Of a stretch of DNA of 40,569 nt, positions 23,376 through 31,764 are shown in pieces. This DNA is from an uncultured Clostridium sp. Its GTDB lineage: Bacteria; Cyanobacteriota; Vampirovibrionia; Gastranaerophilales; Gastranaerophilaceae. Numbering within the stretch: the first letter of the stretch is position 1; every line of letters begins with the position of its first letter. The notes below the pieces were generated by a model. The model worked only from the letters and a program-made list of their open reading frames with translations. It had not been told where the DNA came from and ran no database searches. The translations under genes were made by a program, and so were the position numbers. The stretch covers positions 1-40,569 of the forward strand of contig CAJMDF010000017.1 of assembly GCA_905212085.1 (NCBI GenBank). Reading direction: 5' to 3'.

Positions 23376-24977
23376 ATGACTAAGTATATTTTTATAACAG
23401 GCGGAGTTGTAAGTTCATTAGGAAAAGGGATTATTGCAGCTTCTTTAGGCCGATTATTAAGAGCAAGAGGTTTTTCTGTAATTAATCAAAAATTTGACCC
23501 TTATATTAATGTAGATCCAGGAACTATGAGTCCGTTTCAACATGGTGAAGTGTTTGTAACAGATGACGGAGCTGAAACTGATTTAGATTTAGGACATTAT
23601 GAAAGATTTACTGATACATCCCTAGGAAAATTCAATAACGTAACATCAGGCAGTGTATACCAAACAGTTATTGAAAAAGAACGAAGAGGGGATTATTTGG
23701 GAGCAACAGTGCAGGTAATTCCTCATATTACAAATGAAATTAAGTCAAGAATTTTGGGGGCTACTAAACAATTTAAACCTGATTTTCAATTAATTGAAAT
23801 TGGCGGAACAATCGGTGATATTGAAAGTTTACCTTTTATTGAAGCTATCAGACAGTTTAAAACAGAAGTGGGTATCGGAAACGCAGTATCAGTGCATACT
23901 ACATTACTTCCGTATTTGCCTACATCAGGAGAATTAAAAACAAAACCATCTCAGCACAGTGTGCAGGTATTGAGAAGTTATGGTATTCAGCCTGAAATTT
24001 TGGTATGTCGTACAACAAAACCTATACCAAAAACTGAAAAAGAAAAATTAGCTCTTTTCTGTTCCGTTCCCAAAGAAGCTGTAATTGAATGTCGTGATAT
24101 GAAAAGTATCTACGAAGTTCCGCTTGCATTGGAAGCTCAAAATATGGCAGGGGTAATACTTGGAATGTTGCGAATAGATGATAGACCTGCAGATTTATCT
24201 AATTGGGAAAAACTTGTAGAAAATATTAAAAATCCGCATGGAACTGTTAAAGTTGCAATTGCTGGGAAATATACAAAATTATCTGATGCTTATATTTCTG
24301 TTGTGGAATCTTTAAAACATGCCGGTTATGCAGATGATGTAAAAGTTGAAATAAAATGGATAAATTCCGAAGACTGTATTGATTATGCAGACTGCAAAGA
24401 ATTGATGAAAGATGTTCAAGCAGTAGTTGTGCCTGGGGGCTTTGGAGTAAGAGGTATTGAAGGAAAGCTAAACGTAATCCGTTACGCAAGGGAACATAAT
24501 GTACCGTTCTTAGGCCTTTGTCTTGGTATGCAATGTGCAGTAATTGAGTACGCAAGAAATGTTGTAGGTATTAAAGATGCAAATTCAAAAGAATTTGATG
24601 AAAATGCTCAAAATCCGGTTATTGACTTGATGTTGGAACAAAAAAATGTTCATGGCTATGGAGGTACAATGAGATTAGGAGCTTATGATTGTATTTTGAA
24701 AAAAGGCTCAAAAGCTCAAAAAGCATACGGAAAAGAAAAAATTTCAGAACGTCACAGACACAGATATGAAGTAAATAATGAATATTTACAACAAATTGCA
24801 GATGCAGGGTTGGTATTTTCAGGAATGTCTCCTGATGGAATGTTAGCAGAAGTTGTAGAATTGCCAAATCTTGATTGGTTTGTAGCTTGTCAGTTCCACC
24901 CTGAATTTAAGTCAAGACCGGAACATCCGCATCCACTGTTTAAAGGTTTGATAGATGCAGTTATAAATAAAAAATAA
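23376..24977 (+). CDS. pyrG: CTP synthase
   Basis: Makes CTP from UTP, ATP and glutamine; cytosolic, active as a tetramer or filament. 533 residues from ATG 23376, with GAGG at 23367-23370; the frame also contains a GTG at 23370 inside the Shine-Dalgarno. Synthetase domain: FITGGVVSSLGKGIIAASLG (P-loop), SPFQHGEVFVTDDGAETDLD and SVQVLRSYGIQPEI. The class I glutaminase domain has the nucleophile Cys in FLGLCLGMQCAVIE and the His-Glu pair in CQFHPEFKSRPEHPHP. The protein is complete and monocistronic between two terminators. Confidence 0.98.
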   Translation: MTKYIFITGGVVSSLGKGIIAASLGRLLRARGFSVINQKFDPYINVDPGTMSPFQHGEVFVTDDGAETDLDLGHYERFTDTSLGKFNNVTSGSVYQTVIEKERRGDYLGATVQVIPHITNEIKSRILGATKQFKPDFQLIEIGGTIGDIESLPFIEAIRQFKTEVGIGNAVSVHTTLLPYLPTSGELKTKPSQHSVQVLRSYGIQPEILVCRTTKPIPKTEKEKLALFCSVPKEAVIECRDMKSIYEVPLALEAQNMAGVILGMLRIDDRPADLSNWEKLVENIKNPHGTVKVAIAGKYTKLSDAYISVVESLKHAGYADDVKVEIKWINSEDCIDYADCKELMKDVQAVVVPGGFGVRGIEGKLNVIRYAREHNVPFLGLCLGMQCAVIEYARNVVGIKDANSKEFDENAQNPVIDLMLEQKNVHGYGGTMRLGAYDCILKKGSKAQKAYGKEKISERHRHRYEVNNEYLQQIADAGLVFSGMSPDGMLAEVVELPNLDWFVACQFHPEFKSRPEHPHPLFKGLIDAVINKK

Positions 24978-24981
24978 ATTA

Positions 24982-25014
24982 AAAAAAGCTCTCAAATATT
25001 TGAGAGCTTTTTTT
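24982..25014 (+). terminator. Bidirectional terminator between pyrG and prepilin B
   Basis: AAAGCTCTCAAAT and ATTTGAGAGCTTT form a perfect stem with A- and T-runs on either side. It ends at the stop codon of prepilin B on the other strand. Confidence 0.92.
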
Positions 25015-25728
25015 ACCAAGGGTAATCTTTTTTTATTTCCCAACCGTCAAACTCAATTAGAGCTCCGCAGAGTTGAGCTCCACTTTTGTCTCCTTTGCAA
25101 TATCTAAGTAAAGTATCTCTGTTATACCCACGACCTTTCATGTAAAAACCTTTAGAATTAAAGTTTGCGAAAAAAGTGTCTCTGCCTACTATATTAGGAC
25201 CTTTTTGTCCATTCGTGTCTATACGTAAACCCATTGAATCTTTTTGCGAATAATTTGCGTTAAAATGGAGATATATTCCATTTGCAAGTGCAATGCTGTA
25301 ATGTGTGTGTCCTCCAGCAGATACAAGTTGCCCATTTTCTTTATAATAATATTCATATGGCATACCTGATGTTGGCATTTTTATTGTTTTTACTGTTTTT
25401 ACATATGGTGTTAGATATGTATTTACAAATTTTTTAGTTGCTTCTGTTTGTGTAGTTGCTTCAGTTGCTGTTGATTCATCTAGCCAATCTTCCATTGGTC
25501 CATTATCAATTTCAGACATTTTTACAGCTTCTGCAATAACAGAATAGGCATATTTTAATCTGGTTGCGGTTTCTTTTTTTTGATAATTTGTGATTAATGT
25601 CGGCATTGTCATAGCGGCAACAATGCCAATAATTCCTAAAGTTATTAAAACTTCAGCAAGAGTGAATCCCTTTGAATAATCTATGTTTCGCGGGGGGGGG
25701 GCACTCTCAAAGCTTCTTGTCTAAACAT
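25013..25728 (-). CDS. Prepilin B, interrupted by a C10 tract (OFF register)
   Basis: GGAGG seven bases before ATG 25728 fixes the start. The first frame reads MFRQEALRVPPPRET and stops at TAG (25683-25681). The prepilin is in another frame across the C10 run (25701-25692); one extra C (11), two fewer, or a -1 slip gives one 238-residue ORF. Its leader is 21 residues with a run of Pro, then SKG21|FTLAEVLITLGIIGIVAAMTMP, a spine helix and a body with RIDTNGQKGPNIVGRDTFF. There is no start codon in the pilin frame between tract and signal, and an internal ATG at 25612 would remove the signal. Unlike A, C and D, the leader is short and Pro-rich instead of long and Gly-rich. Divergent from the MFS gene, with a palindrome between. 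Confidence 0.87.
25692..25701 (-). repeat. C10 (plus-strand G10) tract in prepilin B
   Basis: Ten C on the coding strand after codon 9. On the plus strand the right flank CACTCTCAAAGCTT resembles CAATTTAAAGCTT beside the tract of prepilin A, although the two genes run in opposite directions. Confidence 0.95.
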
Positions 25729-25750
25729 TTTTCAACCTCCATATTTTTCT

Positions 25751-25781
25751 ATATTATTTATTATTTTTTATTGTTTGTCAA
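25751..25781 (-). promoter_or_regulatory. Promoter of prepilin B
   Basis: Minus-strand TTGACA (25781-25776) with an AT-rich -10 (AATAAT at spacing 17 or TAATAT at 19). The -35 overlaps the palindrome at 25777-25796. Confidence 0.55.
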
Positions 25782-25796
25782 GTAATCTTACTTGAC
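25777..25796. promoter_or_regulatory. 20-bp palindrome between divergent promoters
   Basis: GTCAAGTAA-TC-TTACTTGAC is a perfect 9-bp inverted repeat. It covers the -35 regions of both prepilin B and the MFS gene, a suitable place for one regulator to act on both. Confidence 0.65.
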
Positions 25797-25820
25797 TATG
25801 ACTTATGTTGCGTGTATTTT
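25792..25820 (+). promoter_or_regulatory. Promoter of the MFS / radical SAM pair
   Basis: TTGACT (25792-25797), 17-base spacer, TATTTT (25815-25820). The -35 lies in the right arm of the palindrome. Confidence 0.55.
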
Positions 25821-25857
25821 AGTATATACAGATAAGTATTTGGGGAGATATATCTAC

Positions 25858-27243
25858 ATGGAAGAGAATAACGTTTTAAAAAAATTTACTACTGCTCAAT
25901 TTTTAAACTTTGCATTGGGCTTTTTCGGTTTGCAATTTGCTTGGCAAATGAGAATAATTTTATCAGGGCCTGTAACTGAAGGTCTTGGTGCATCGCCTTT
26001 TATCTACGGATTAATATGGCTTGCCGGTCCTTTTACAGGAATGGTTGTTCAGCCTTTAGTAGGTGCTTTAAGTGATAAAACTATTTCTCCTCTCGGTAGA
26101 AGAAGACCTTATTTATTAGGTGGTGCTCTGTTAGCATCGTTAGCTTTGTGGATTTTTCCAAATTCTTCGACAGTAGCAGATTTCTTGCACAATATTACAG
26201 GTATCAATTTGCCTCCATTGACAGCGCTTTTAATTGCAGCGATTATGATATGGATTATTGATGCTTGTGTAAATGTTGCTCAAGGCCCTTATAGAGCCTT
26301 AGTTCCGGATGTTGTGCCTGAGGAACAATATTCAATAGCAAATTCATATATCAGTCTTGCAATCGGACTAGGTTCAGTTGTTGCTGCAGGTACGGCGCCG
26401 TTTTTAAAGTGGGCTTTCGGATACCAAATGTCAATAAATGCTCAATTTATTATGGCTGCTCTTGCTTTTACTTTAGGGATGATTTGGACTTGCATAACTA
26501 TCAAAGAGCATAATGTAAAAAAAGAAGTTATAAAAGATGTTGCGACTGCTGAAATTAAAGAGGATTCTTTTTGGGATTCTTTGAAAAATTTCTTTGCACT
26601 GTCTCCTGAAGTATCAAAAATTTGTACAATGCAATTTTTTACTTGGATTGGTACTATGTGTATGATGATATTCTTTACACAATATGCCGTTCACACAATT
26701 TATTGTGTTCCTGATTTAACTACGGTTTCTGAATCTACAAAAGAATTATATGCTCAGGCTACATTAAACGGTACAAATTTTTCATCGGTTTGTTTTGCAA
26801 TATTTAATTTAATTTGTTTTTTAGTTGCAATTCCAATTGGTGTTTTATCAGCTAAGTATTCAAATAAAAAAGTTCATATTATATCTTTAATTACAATGAT
26901 TTTGGCATATTTAGGAATGTTTTTTACAAAACAGCCGAAAGCCGTTGCAGCTTTAATGGGTGTTGCAGGTATTGGTTGGGCAAGTATTTGTGCATTACCT
27001 TTTGCAATGCTTTCTCAATTTATTAAAAAAGGTACAGAAGGTTCTGTAATGGGTATTTTCAATATATTTATCGCAGGTCCTCAAGTTTTTGTATGTACGC
27101 TTGTTGCTTGGTTCATTTCTAAATGTTCATTTGCAATGGGATCTGATTTTATAAATTATCATTGGGAATATGCATTTTTAGTTGGTGCAATATGTTTAGC
27201 AATTGCTACAATAATTACAAATACAGTTAAGGAAAAGATTTAA
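25858..27243 (+). CDS. MFS sugar:proton symporter-like transporter (SLC45/sucrose type)
   Basis: 461 residues from ATG 25858, behind GGGGAG; a TTG at 25792 is in frame but lies in the promoter. About 12 hydrophobic helices. The N-half has the motif LVGALSDKTISPLGRRRPYLLGG. GxxSDxxxxxxGRRRP(F/Y) is the signature of the sucrose/SLC45 and related glycoside transporters. A second cytoplasmic loop shows IPIGVLSAKYSNKKVH. Likely imports a disaccharide or glycoside across the inner membrane; the exact substrate is not readable. Its stop and the next ATG share one base (TAATG), so it is translationally coupled to the radical SAM gene. Confidence 0.85.
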   Translation: MEENNVLKKFTTAQFLNFALGFFGLQFAWQMRIILSGPVTEGLGASPFIYGLIWLAGPFTGMVVQPLVGALSDKTISPLGRRRPYLLGGALLASLALWIFPNSSTVADFLHNITGINLPPLTALLIAAIMIWIIDACVNVAQGPYRALVPDVVPEEQYSIANSYISLAIGLGSVVAAGTAPFLKWAFGYQMSINAQFIMAALAFTLGMIWTCITIKEHNVKKEVIKDVATAEIKEDSFWDSLKNFFALSPEVSKICTMQFFTWIGTMCMMIFFTQYAVHTIYCVPDLTTVSESTKELYAQATLNGTNFSSVCFAIFNLICFLVAIPIGVLSAKYSNKKVHIISLITMILAYLGMFFTKQPKAVAALMGVAGIGWASICALPFAMLSQFIKKGTEGSVMGIFNIFIAGPQVFVCTLVAWFISKCSFAMGSDFINYHWEYAFLVGAICLAIATIITNTVKEKI

Positions 27244-28637
27244 TGAAAAAAAGAATTCTGTTAATTTATCCGCCATCACCCGTTTTGAATAGAGAGGATC
27301 GCTGTCAGCAACCGACAAAGGATCTTATTGTAATCCCACCATTACCGCCTACTGATTTAATGTATTTGGCAGCGGTGGCTGAAAAAGCGGGATTGGAGGC
27401 TAAGATTAATGATTATAGCCAAAATGGGGATTATGAGACTGATTTAAAGGAATTCAAACCTGATTATTTGGTTGTAAATATTGCAACTCCTACTTTAGAA
27501 CATGATTTAGATGCTGTGAAAAAAGCAAAAGAAATTTGCCCTAATATAATCACAATTGCAAAAGGAGCTGCTTTTTTAACTCTTGCTGAAAGAATTATAA
27601 AAGAGCATAATGAATTAGATTTTGGTATTTTAGGTGAAGCTGAAGATACATTAAAAGAAATTTTGGAAGAAAATCAGAAATCTGAAATTTTAGGATTGTA
27701 TTACAAAGAAAATGATGAAGTAAAATTTACCGGTAACAGACCATTTATTGAAGATTTGGATTCTTTACCATTTCCGGCAAGACATCTTGTTGATAATAAT
27801 ATTTACAGACGTCCTGATAATAACAAAGTCCAAGCGACTATTAAAGTATCTCGCGGTTGTCCTTTCCATTGCTTTTTTTGCCTTGCAACTCCTGTTTCAG
27901 GTTCTAAGGTAAGACGTCGCAGCCCAGAAAATATTGTCGCAGAAATTAAAGAGTGTGTAGAAAAGTACAATATAAAAAATTTCTTATTTTGGTCTGATAT
28001 TTTTAATATTGATAAAGATTGGACAATGAAGTTGTGTCAAGCAATAATTGACAGCGGTTTGAAAATTACTTGGTCTGCAAATACAAGAGCTGATACTGCG
28101 GACTTAGAAATGGCAGAAATGATGTATAAGTCAGGTTGCCGTTTGGTAAGTATTGGTGTAGAGAGCGGATCTCAGTATATGTTAGAAAAGATGGGTAAAA
28201 AGATTACCTTAAATGATGTTCGACGTACAGTTAAAGTTTTCAAAAAAGCTAAAATTCGAATTTATAATTATTTTGTAATAGGTCTGCCTTGGGAGACAGA
28301 AGAAACTGTGGAAGAAACGATTAAATTTGCAATTGAATTAAACAGTGATTTTATAAGTTTTTATACAGCAACTCCTTTGCCTGGATCAAGATTTTATGAT
28401 TATGCTTTGGAACATAATTTATTTGATAAAGATACATCTTTTGAGAATGCTTATTATTACCCTGCTGTAAATACTCATAATCTATCAAGAGAAAGAGTTT
28501 TTGAATTGCATAAATCGGCAATTAAAAGATTCTATTTACGACCATTGTATATTTTAAAGATGTTGTCAAGGATAAGATCATTTGCAGAAATAAAAAATTA
28601 TTTTATAGCAGGAATGAATGTCCTTTTACGAAAATAA
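27243..28637 (+). CDS. B12-binding-domain radical SAM protein
   Basis: 464 residues. The N-terminal cobalamin-binding-like domain opens with ILLIYPPSP and lacks an obvious DxHxxG, so B12 may bind base-off without the His ligand. The radical SAM domain starts at IKVSRGCPFHCFFC, the CxxxCxxC motif that binds [4Fe-4S] and SAM. Later parts include LFWSDIFNID, SANTRADTADLEM, IGVESGSQYMLEKMGKKIT and YFVIGLPWETEETVEETIKF. This is the BchE/P-methylase-like class that modifies lipids, cofactors or natural products; the substrate is unknown. AAGGA and the TAATG overlap tie it to the MFS gene, hinting at a related substrate. A terminator follows. Confidence 0.88.
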   Translation: MKKRILLIYPPSPVLNREDRCQQPTKDLIVIPPLPPTDLMYLAAVAEKAGLEAKINDYSQNGDYETDLKEFKPDYLVVNIATPTLEHDLDAVKKAKEICPNIITIAKGAAFLTLAERIIKEHNELDFGILGEAEDTLKEILEENQKSEILGLYYKENDEVKFTGNRPFIEDLDSLPFPARHLVDNNIYRRPDNNKVQATIKVSRGCPFHCFFCLATPVSGSKVRRRSPENIVAEIKECVEKYNIKNFLFWSDIFNIDKDWTMKLCQAIIDSGLKITWSANTRADTADLEMAEMMYKSGCRLVSIGVESGSQYMLEKMGKKITLNDVRRTVKVFKKAKIRIYNYFVIGLPWETEETVEETIKFAIELNSDFISFYTATPLPGSRFYDYALEHNLFDKDTSFENAYYYPAVNTHNLSRERVFELHKSAIKRFYLRPLYILKMLSRIRSFAEIKNYFIAGMNVLLRK

Positions 28638-28643
28638 AATTAA

Positions 28644-28675
28644 AAAAAAATCCTCTGATTTTCAGAGGATTTTTC
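28644..28675 (+). terminator. Terminator after the radical SAM gene
   Basis: TCCTCTGA (28651-28658), TTT loop, TCAGAGGA (28662-28669), with a long A-run before and T-run after. Confidence 0.92.
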
Positions 28676-28709
28676 TTATAAGTGTGAATGATTATGACTG
28701 AATGTTTAC

Positions 28710-29330
28710 TTAGTTTAATATAAAGCCGCCTTTATCGGCATTTTGAAGGTTTTCACCATCAATTTTAGCTCTTAAGTTTTTTATGTATTTATATACATAA
28801 TCTCTTGGTAAATCAAGTAATGCTGCTAAATCTTTTGCATAAACTATTTTACCTCTGTTTTCTACAAAGTGATCGAAAACTTTTTGTTCTCTGTCTGTAA
28901 GAGCTTTTTTAAATACAATTCTTACTTCATCTCTTAATGTTTCAGTTTTTACAGCTTCTGCTTTTTTAGAAGATTTTGCAGTAGTTTTTTTAGCTGCTGT
29001 TTTCTTTTCTGTTTTTGTTTTTACGGATTTTTCTTCAACTGTTTCATCTTGAGTATGAATTTTGTGAATAGAAAATGGACTAGGAGCGATGTCTCTTTCA
29101 ATATCATAACTTCTTTCAGCAATAGAACTTAAACGTTCAGCATGAGTTTGTTTCCATTCTCCTTCATTTGAAATAACCGGTTTCCCTTTTAATACTATGT
29201 CTATTAAATCATTTGTAGGCTTAGCCTCTTCTATTTTTTTCCCTAATCTGGCAGCGTATTCTTCTAATGTAATCTTTTCTAATGAGCTTCTCCATTGTTT
29301 GATCTCTTCTTTGCTCAAATATTCAGACAT
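28710..29330 (-). CDS. Winged-helix DNA-binding protein with Lys/Ala/Thr-rich linker
   Basis: 206 residues; AGGAG precedes ATG 29330. The N-terminal ~95 residues are mixed charged and unfamiliar. A basic linker (about residues 100-130: KTKTEKKTAAKKTTAKSSKK) resembles histone H1-type tails. The C-terminal domain is TDREQKVFDHFVENRGKIVY, then AKDLAALLDLPRDYVYKYIK, then NLRAKIDGENL, ending in a short wing (GGFILN). That looks like the OmpR-type trans_reg_C winged helix (NLRxKI ... GYxL) without a receiver domain. Role inferred as a transcription or nucleoid factor. An inverted repeat (29417-29440) lies upstream of it. Confidence 0.7.
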   Translation of the reverse strand: MSEYLSKEEIKQWRSSLEKITLEEYAARLGKKIEEAKPTNDLIDIVLKGKPVISNEGEWKQTHAERLSSIAERSYDIERDIAPSPFSIHKIHTQDETVEEKSVKTKTEKKTAAKKTTAKSSKKAEAVKTETLRDEVRIVFKKALTDREQKVFDHFVENRGKIVYAKDLAALLDLPRDYVYKYIKNLRAKIDGENLQNADKGGFILN

Positions 29331-29416
29331 TAATAATCTCCTATAAACTATATATGTTTCTCTTTACATTTTCTAATTTAGCATAAACCATGCTTCGTGG
29401 AACAAAATGTTGCATA

Positions 29417-29440
29417 ACGTAAATTTTTATTTATTTACGT
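29417..29440. promoter_or_regulatory. Inverted repeat upstream of the winged-helix gene
   Basis: ACGTAAAT (29417-29424) and ATTTACGT (29433-29440) are exact reverse complements with 8 bases between. They lie about 90 bases before the ATG, a possible (auto)regulatory operator. Confidence 0.45.
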
Positions 29441-29480
29441 AACAATTGTGTGTATATTTTTGATGTTTGATGTATTTACA

Positions 29481-29527
29481 AAAAAATAATATCAGATTTT
29501 TTTAAGCTTTTTCTGATATTATTTTTT
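29481..29527 (-). terminator. Terminator after the kinase pair
   Basis: AAAAAATAATATCAGA (29481-29496) pairs with TCTGATATTATTTTTT (29512-29527). It lies just after the end of the minus-strand kinase gene at 29546. Confidence 0.85.
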
Positions 29528-29545
29528 GATCTATTGATAAATTTT

Positions 29546-30217
29546 TTAATACAAAACTCCTGAATCCAGTATTTTTTGAACTTCTTTATTCATTATTGAA
29601 TGTATTTTTTCAACCGGCTTTGTTCCATCTATACTTTTAAAATTATATTCCGATTTCATTTTTTCATATTGTTCTAAGCATTTATTTTGATAGATTTCAA
29701 AACTTTTGTAGAAATCTGTTGAAAATCCAACATCTCTGCCGCTTTCATAATAGTTAAGTCCTGTAGTACCTATAATTCTTTTTAATAGGACATCAACAGG
29801 CATATCTAGATAGAATATCAAATCAGGTTCTGGAGCGTAGTCATACAGATTTTTAACCCATTCAATGTCCTGACCTCTTACAACATCTCTGGCTAATGCA
29901 GTGTAGTAATATCTATCTAAAAGAACTATAAATCCTGATTTTAGTGCAGGTATAATTTGGTTTTCTAATCTGTCAGCAAAGTCAGCTGCATATAAAAGGC
30001 TGTAAGTCGTTGCATTAAGCAGGTTTCTTTCTTTTGCATCGTCAATTACATTAGCAATGAGTCTAGACGTTTTCCATTCAGATACCATAACTCCATATGA
30101 TTGAGCTTGGATTGATTTTTTTAATAATTCTAGTTGAGTTGATTTGCCTGATCCGTCGGTTCCTTCAATTACAATAAGCAAACCTTCATATCCGTGTTTT
30201 GTTTTAAATTGTGCCAT
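29546..30217 (-). CDS. Thymidylate kinase-like P-loop kinase, second copy
   Basis: 223 residues, cytosolic. P-loop VIEGTDGSGKSTQL (residues about 16-30), then LLYAADFADRL, and the DRY-type motif LLDRYYYTALARDVVRG followed by PDLIFYLDMPVDVLLKRI. These match the fold of dTMP kinase, but the usual (R/K)EPGG substrate motif after strand 2 reads VSEWKTS, so the nucleotide accepted may differ. It is a clear paralogue of the gene just upstream, with the same architecture and motif spacing. ATG 30217 shares its A with the upstream stop and follows GGAG, so the two are translated together. Confidence 0.82.
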   Translation of the reverse strand: MAQFKTKHGYEGLLIVIEGTDGSGKSTQLELLKKSIQAQSYGVMVSEWKTSRLIANVIDDAKERNLLNATTYSLLYAADFADRLENQIIPALKSGFIVLLDRYYYTALARDVVRGQDIEWVKNLYDYAPEPDLIFYLDMPVDVLLKRIIGTTGLNYYESGRDVGFSTDFYKSFEIYQNKCLEQYEKMKSEYNFKSIDGTKPVEKIHSIMNKEVQKILDSGVLY

Positions 30218-30891
30218 TATAAGTTTACTCCTTTGCTTGTCAGAACTTCTTTTAACATTTTTCTTATTGTGACTTGCTTAGAATGAATTGAATCCATTGC
30301 ATCAAGCCTTATTAGCCCGAATTCATCGACCATTTTTTGATATTCTTTGATAACTCTGCCTTGGAATATCATGTAACTTTCATAAGGGTCGTTACTTAGT
30401 TTTAAATCCATACCTGCTTCATAAAACTTTGGAGCTCGGTTTGCACAGATTCTTTCCATAGAATGTTTTGGATCGATATCAAAATATATTGCCAAATCAG
30501 GTTTTATTGCAAAACTGTATACATTTCTTACCCAATTGGGATCAACACCTCTTGCGACATCTCTTGCAAATGCTGTATATGCATATCTGTCAGCAAGAAC
30601 AATAAATCCTGCTTTTAATGCTGGATCAATAACTTGTTTTAACCTGTCTGCAAAATCTACTGCGTGTAAAAGTGAGAATGTTCTAGGCGATAACATATTT
30701 TTTTTCTTAGCTAGTTTTGTAGTCTGACTAATCAATTCAGAAGAATTCCATTCCGTGAAAATTACATCTTGACCAATAGATTTTAACCAATCTCTCAAAA
30801 GTGCTAATTGAGTAGATTTACCTGATCCGTCAATCCCTTCTACACAAATAAGTGTTCCTTTATAATGATGTTTTTCCGTTAATTTAGACAA
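30217..30891 (-). CDS. Thymidylate kinase-like P-loop kinase, first copy
   Basis: 224 residues, starting with TTG at 30891 behind AAGGAG. P-loop CVEGIDGSGKSTQL, LLHAVDFADRL, LADRYAYTAFARDVARG, PDLAIYFDIDPKHSMERI: the core of the dTMP kinase family. As in its neighbour, the EPGG motif is replaced (FTEWNSS). One of the two could be the essential dTMP kinase and the other a specialised nucleotide kinase; alternatively they form a heterodimer. No other tmk is visible here. It follows the YhaM-like gene by two bases in the ilvC operon. Confidence 0.82.
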   Translation of the reverse strand: MSKLTEKHHYKGTLICVEGIDGSGKSTQLALLRDWLKSIGQDVIFTEWNSSELISQTTKLAKKKNMLSPRTFSLLHAVDFADRLKQVIDPALKAGFIVLADRYAYTAFARDVARGVDPNWVRNVYSFAIKPDLAIYFDIDPKHSMERICANRAPKFYEAGMDLKLSNDPYESYMIFQGRVIKEYQKMVDEFGLIRLDAMDSIHSKQVTIRKMLKEVLTSKGVNL

Positions 30892-30893
30892 TG

Positions 30894-31736
30894 TTATACT
30901 CCTTTTTCTTCCAAGAGGTGAACATTAATTTTTCCAAATTTTGCAGATAGATTATCTACAATGTGAATAAAATATAATTCAGGTTCCAAATCTTTTTGAT
31001 CTAAATCTATGATTGCTCCCCAATCACTTCTTCCATGGTGTGCTGCAATCATTCTTGCAATTTCTTTAAAACCGTTATTCATACAGATTGAAAACCCGTA
31101 TTGTGAATGTGTAAGCCATTCTTTTCTAAAGTTTTCATCATAATCAATAAGTCCTGTTTCTAAATCAATTGTATATTCAAAGATTTTCCCTATATCGTGC
31201 AAAATGCAAGCTGCAATAATATTATCACGATTAAATTTGTAATCTGATATATTCATATTAGTTTCGGCGAATTTAAGACATTCCAAAATATGTACCATAA
31301 GTCCGCCAATGTAGTTATGGTGCATTAGTTTAGCCGCTGGCATAATTTTTATTAAATTTTTGTGCTGAGTGAAATATGCCGCTACAAAACTATTTAATTT
31401 TTCATTTTGAATTTTATCAATATAAGAAATTATTTCAGAATATACTTTTTCTCTTTCTTGTTCATTTAGCCCCATTTTGGCTTCTTTTACTAAGGAAAGA
31501 GCAGATATTAGGCAATTATTGAATTTTTCATTAAAAGATGCAGATACAATTCTTACAATATTTCCTGTTCTGAAAATTTTGCTGTCAAAACGATTCAGAG
31601 CTTCTTCCCACAAAATGCAATTTAAAAGAGAATTATCTTCCAAATTTTTTAATTGGAGTTTTCCCATTTTGGTTCCTGCTTTTGTGTCACCTACTGAAAA
31701 TATTACAACCTCATAATCTACATCTGTACTGAACAT
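30894..31736 (-). CDS. YhaM-like OB-fold/HD-domain 3'-5' exoribonuclease
   Basis: 280 residues. The N-terminal OB-type nucleic-acid-binding domain (about residues 5-85) is followed by an HD metal-dependent phosphohydrolase domain: HHNYIGGLMVHILECLKFAE (first His), CILHDIGKIFEY (HD pair), IAAHHGRSDWG, and the final Asp in FIHIVDNLSAKF. This OB plus HD order is that of YhaM/CbfI, which trims RNA and ssDNA 3' ends. AAGGAAA precedes ATG 31736. Between ilvC (28 bases) and the kinase pair (2 bases), all one direction, so probably an operon. Confidence 0.88.
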   Translation of the reverse strand: MFSTDVDYEVVIFSVGDTKAGTKMGKLQLKNLEDNSLLNCILWEEALNRFDSKIFRTGNIVRIVSASFNEKFNNCLISALSLVKEAKMGLNEQEREKVYSEIISYIDKIQNEKLNSFVAAYFTQHKNLIKIMPAAKLMHHNYIGGLMVHILECLKFAETNMNISDYKFNRDNIIAACILHDIGKIFEYTIDLETGLIDYDENFRKEWLTHSQYGFSICMNNGFKEIARMIAAHHGRSDWGAIIDLDQKDLEPELYFIHIVDNLSAKFGKINVHLLEEKGV

Positions 31737-31764
31737 TTTATTTCCTTATTTTTTCTTCTATATT

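Noticed and set aside
24247..24867. Minus-strand ORFs inside pyrG
   Set aside because: Leu/His-rich reverse-frame shadows of an intact conserved enzyme.
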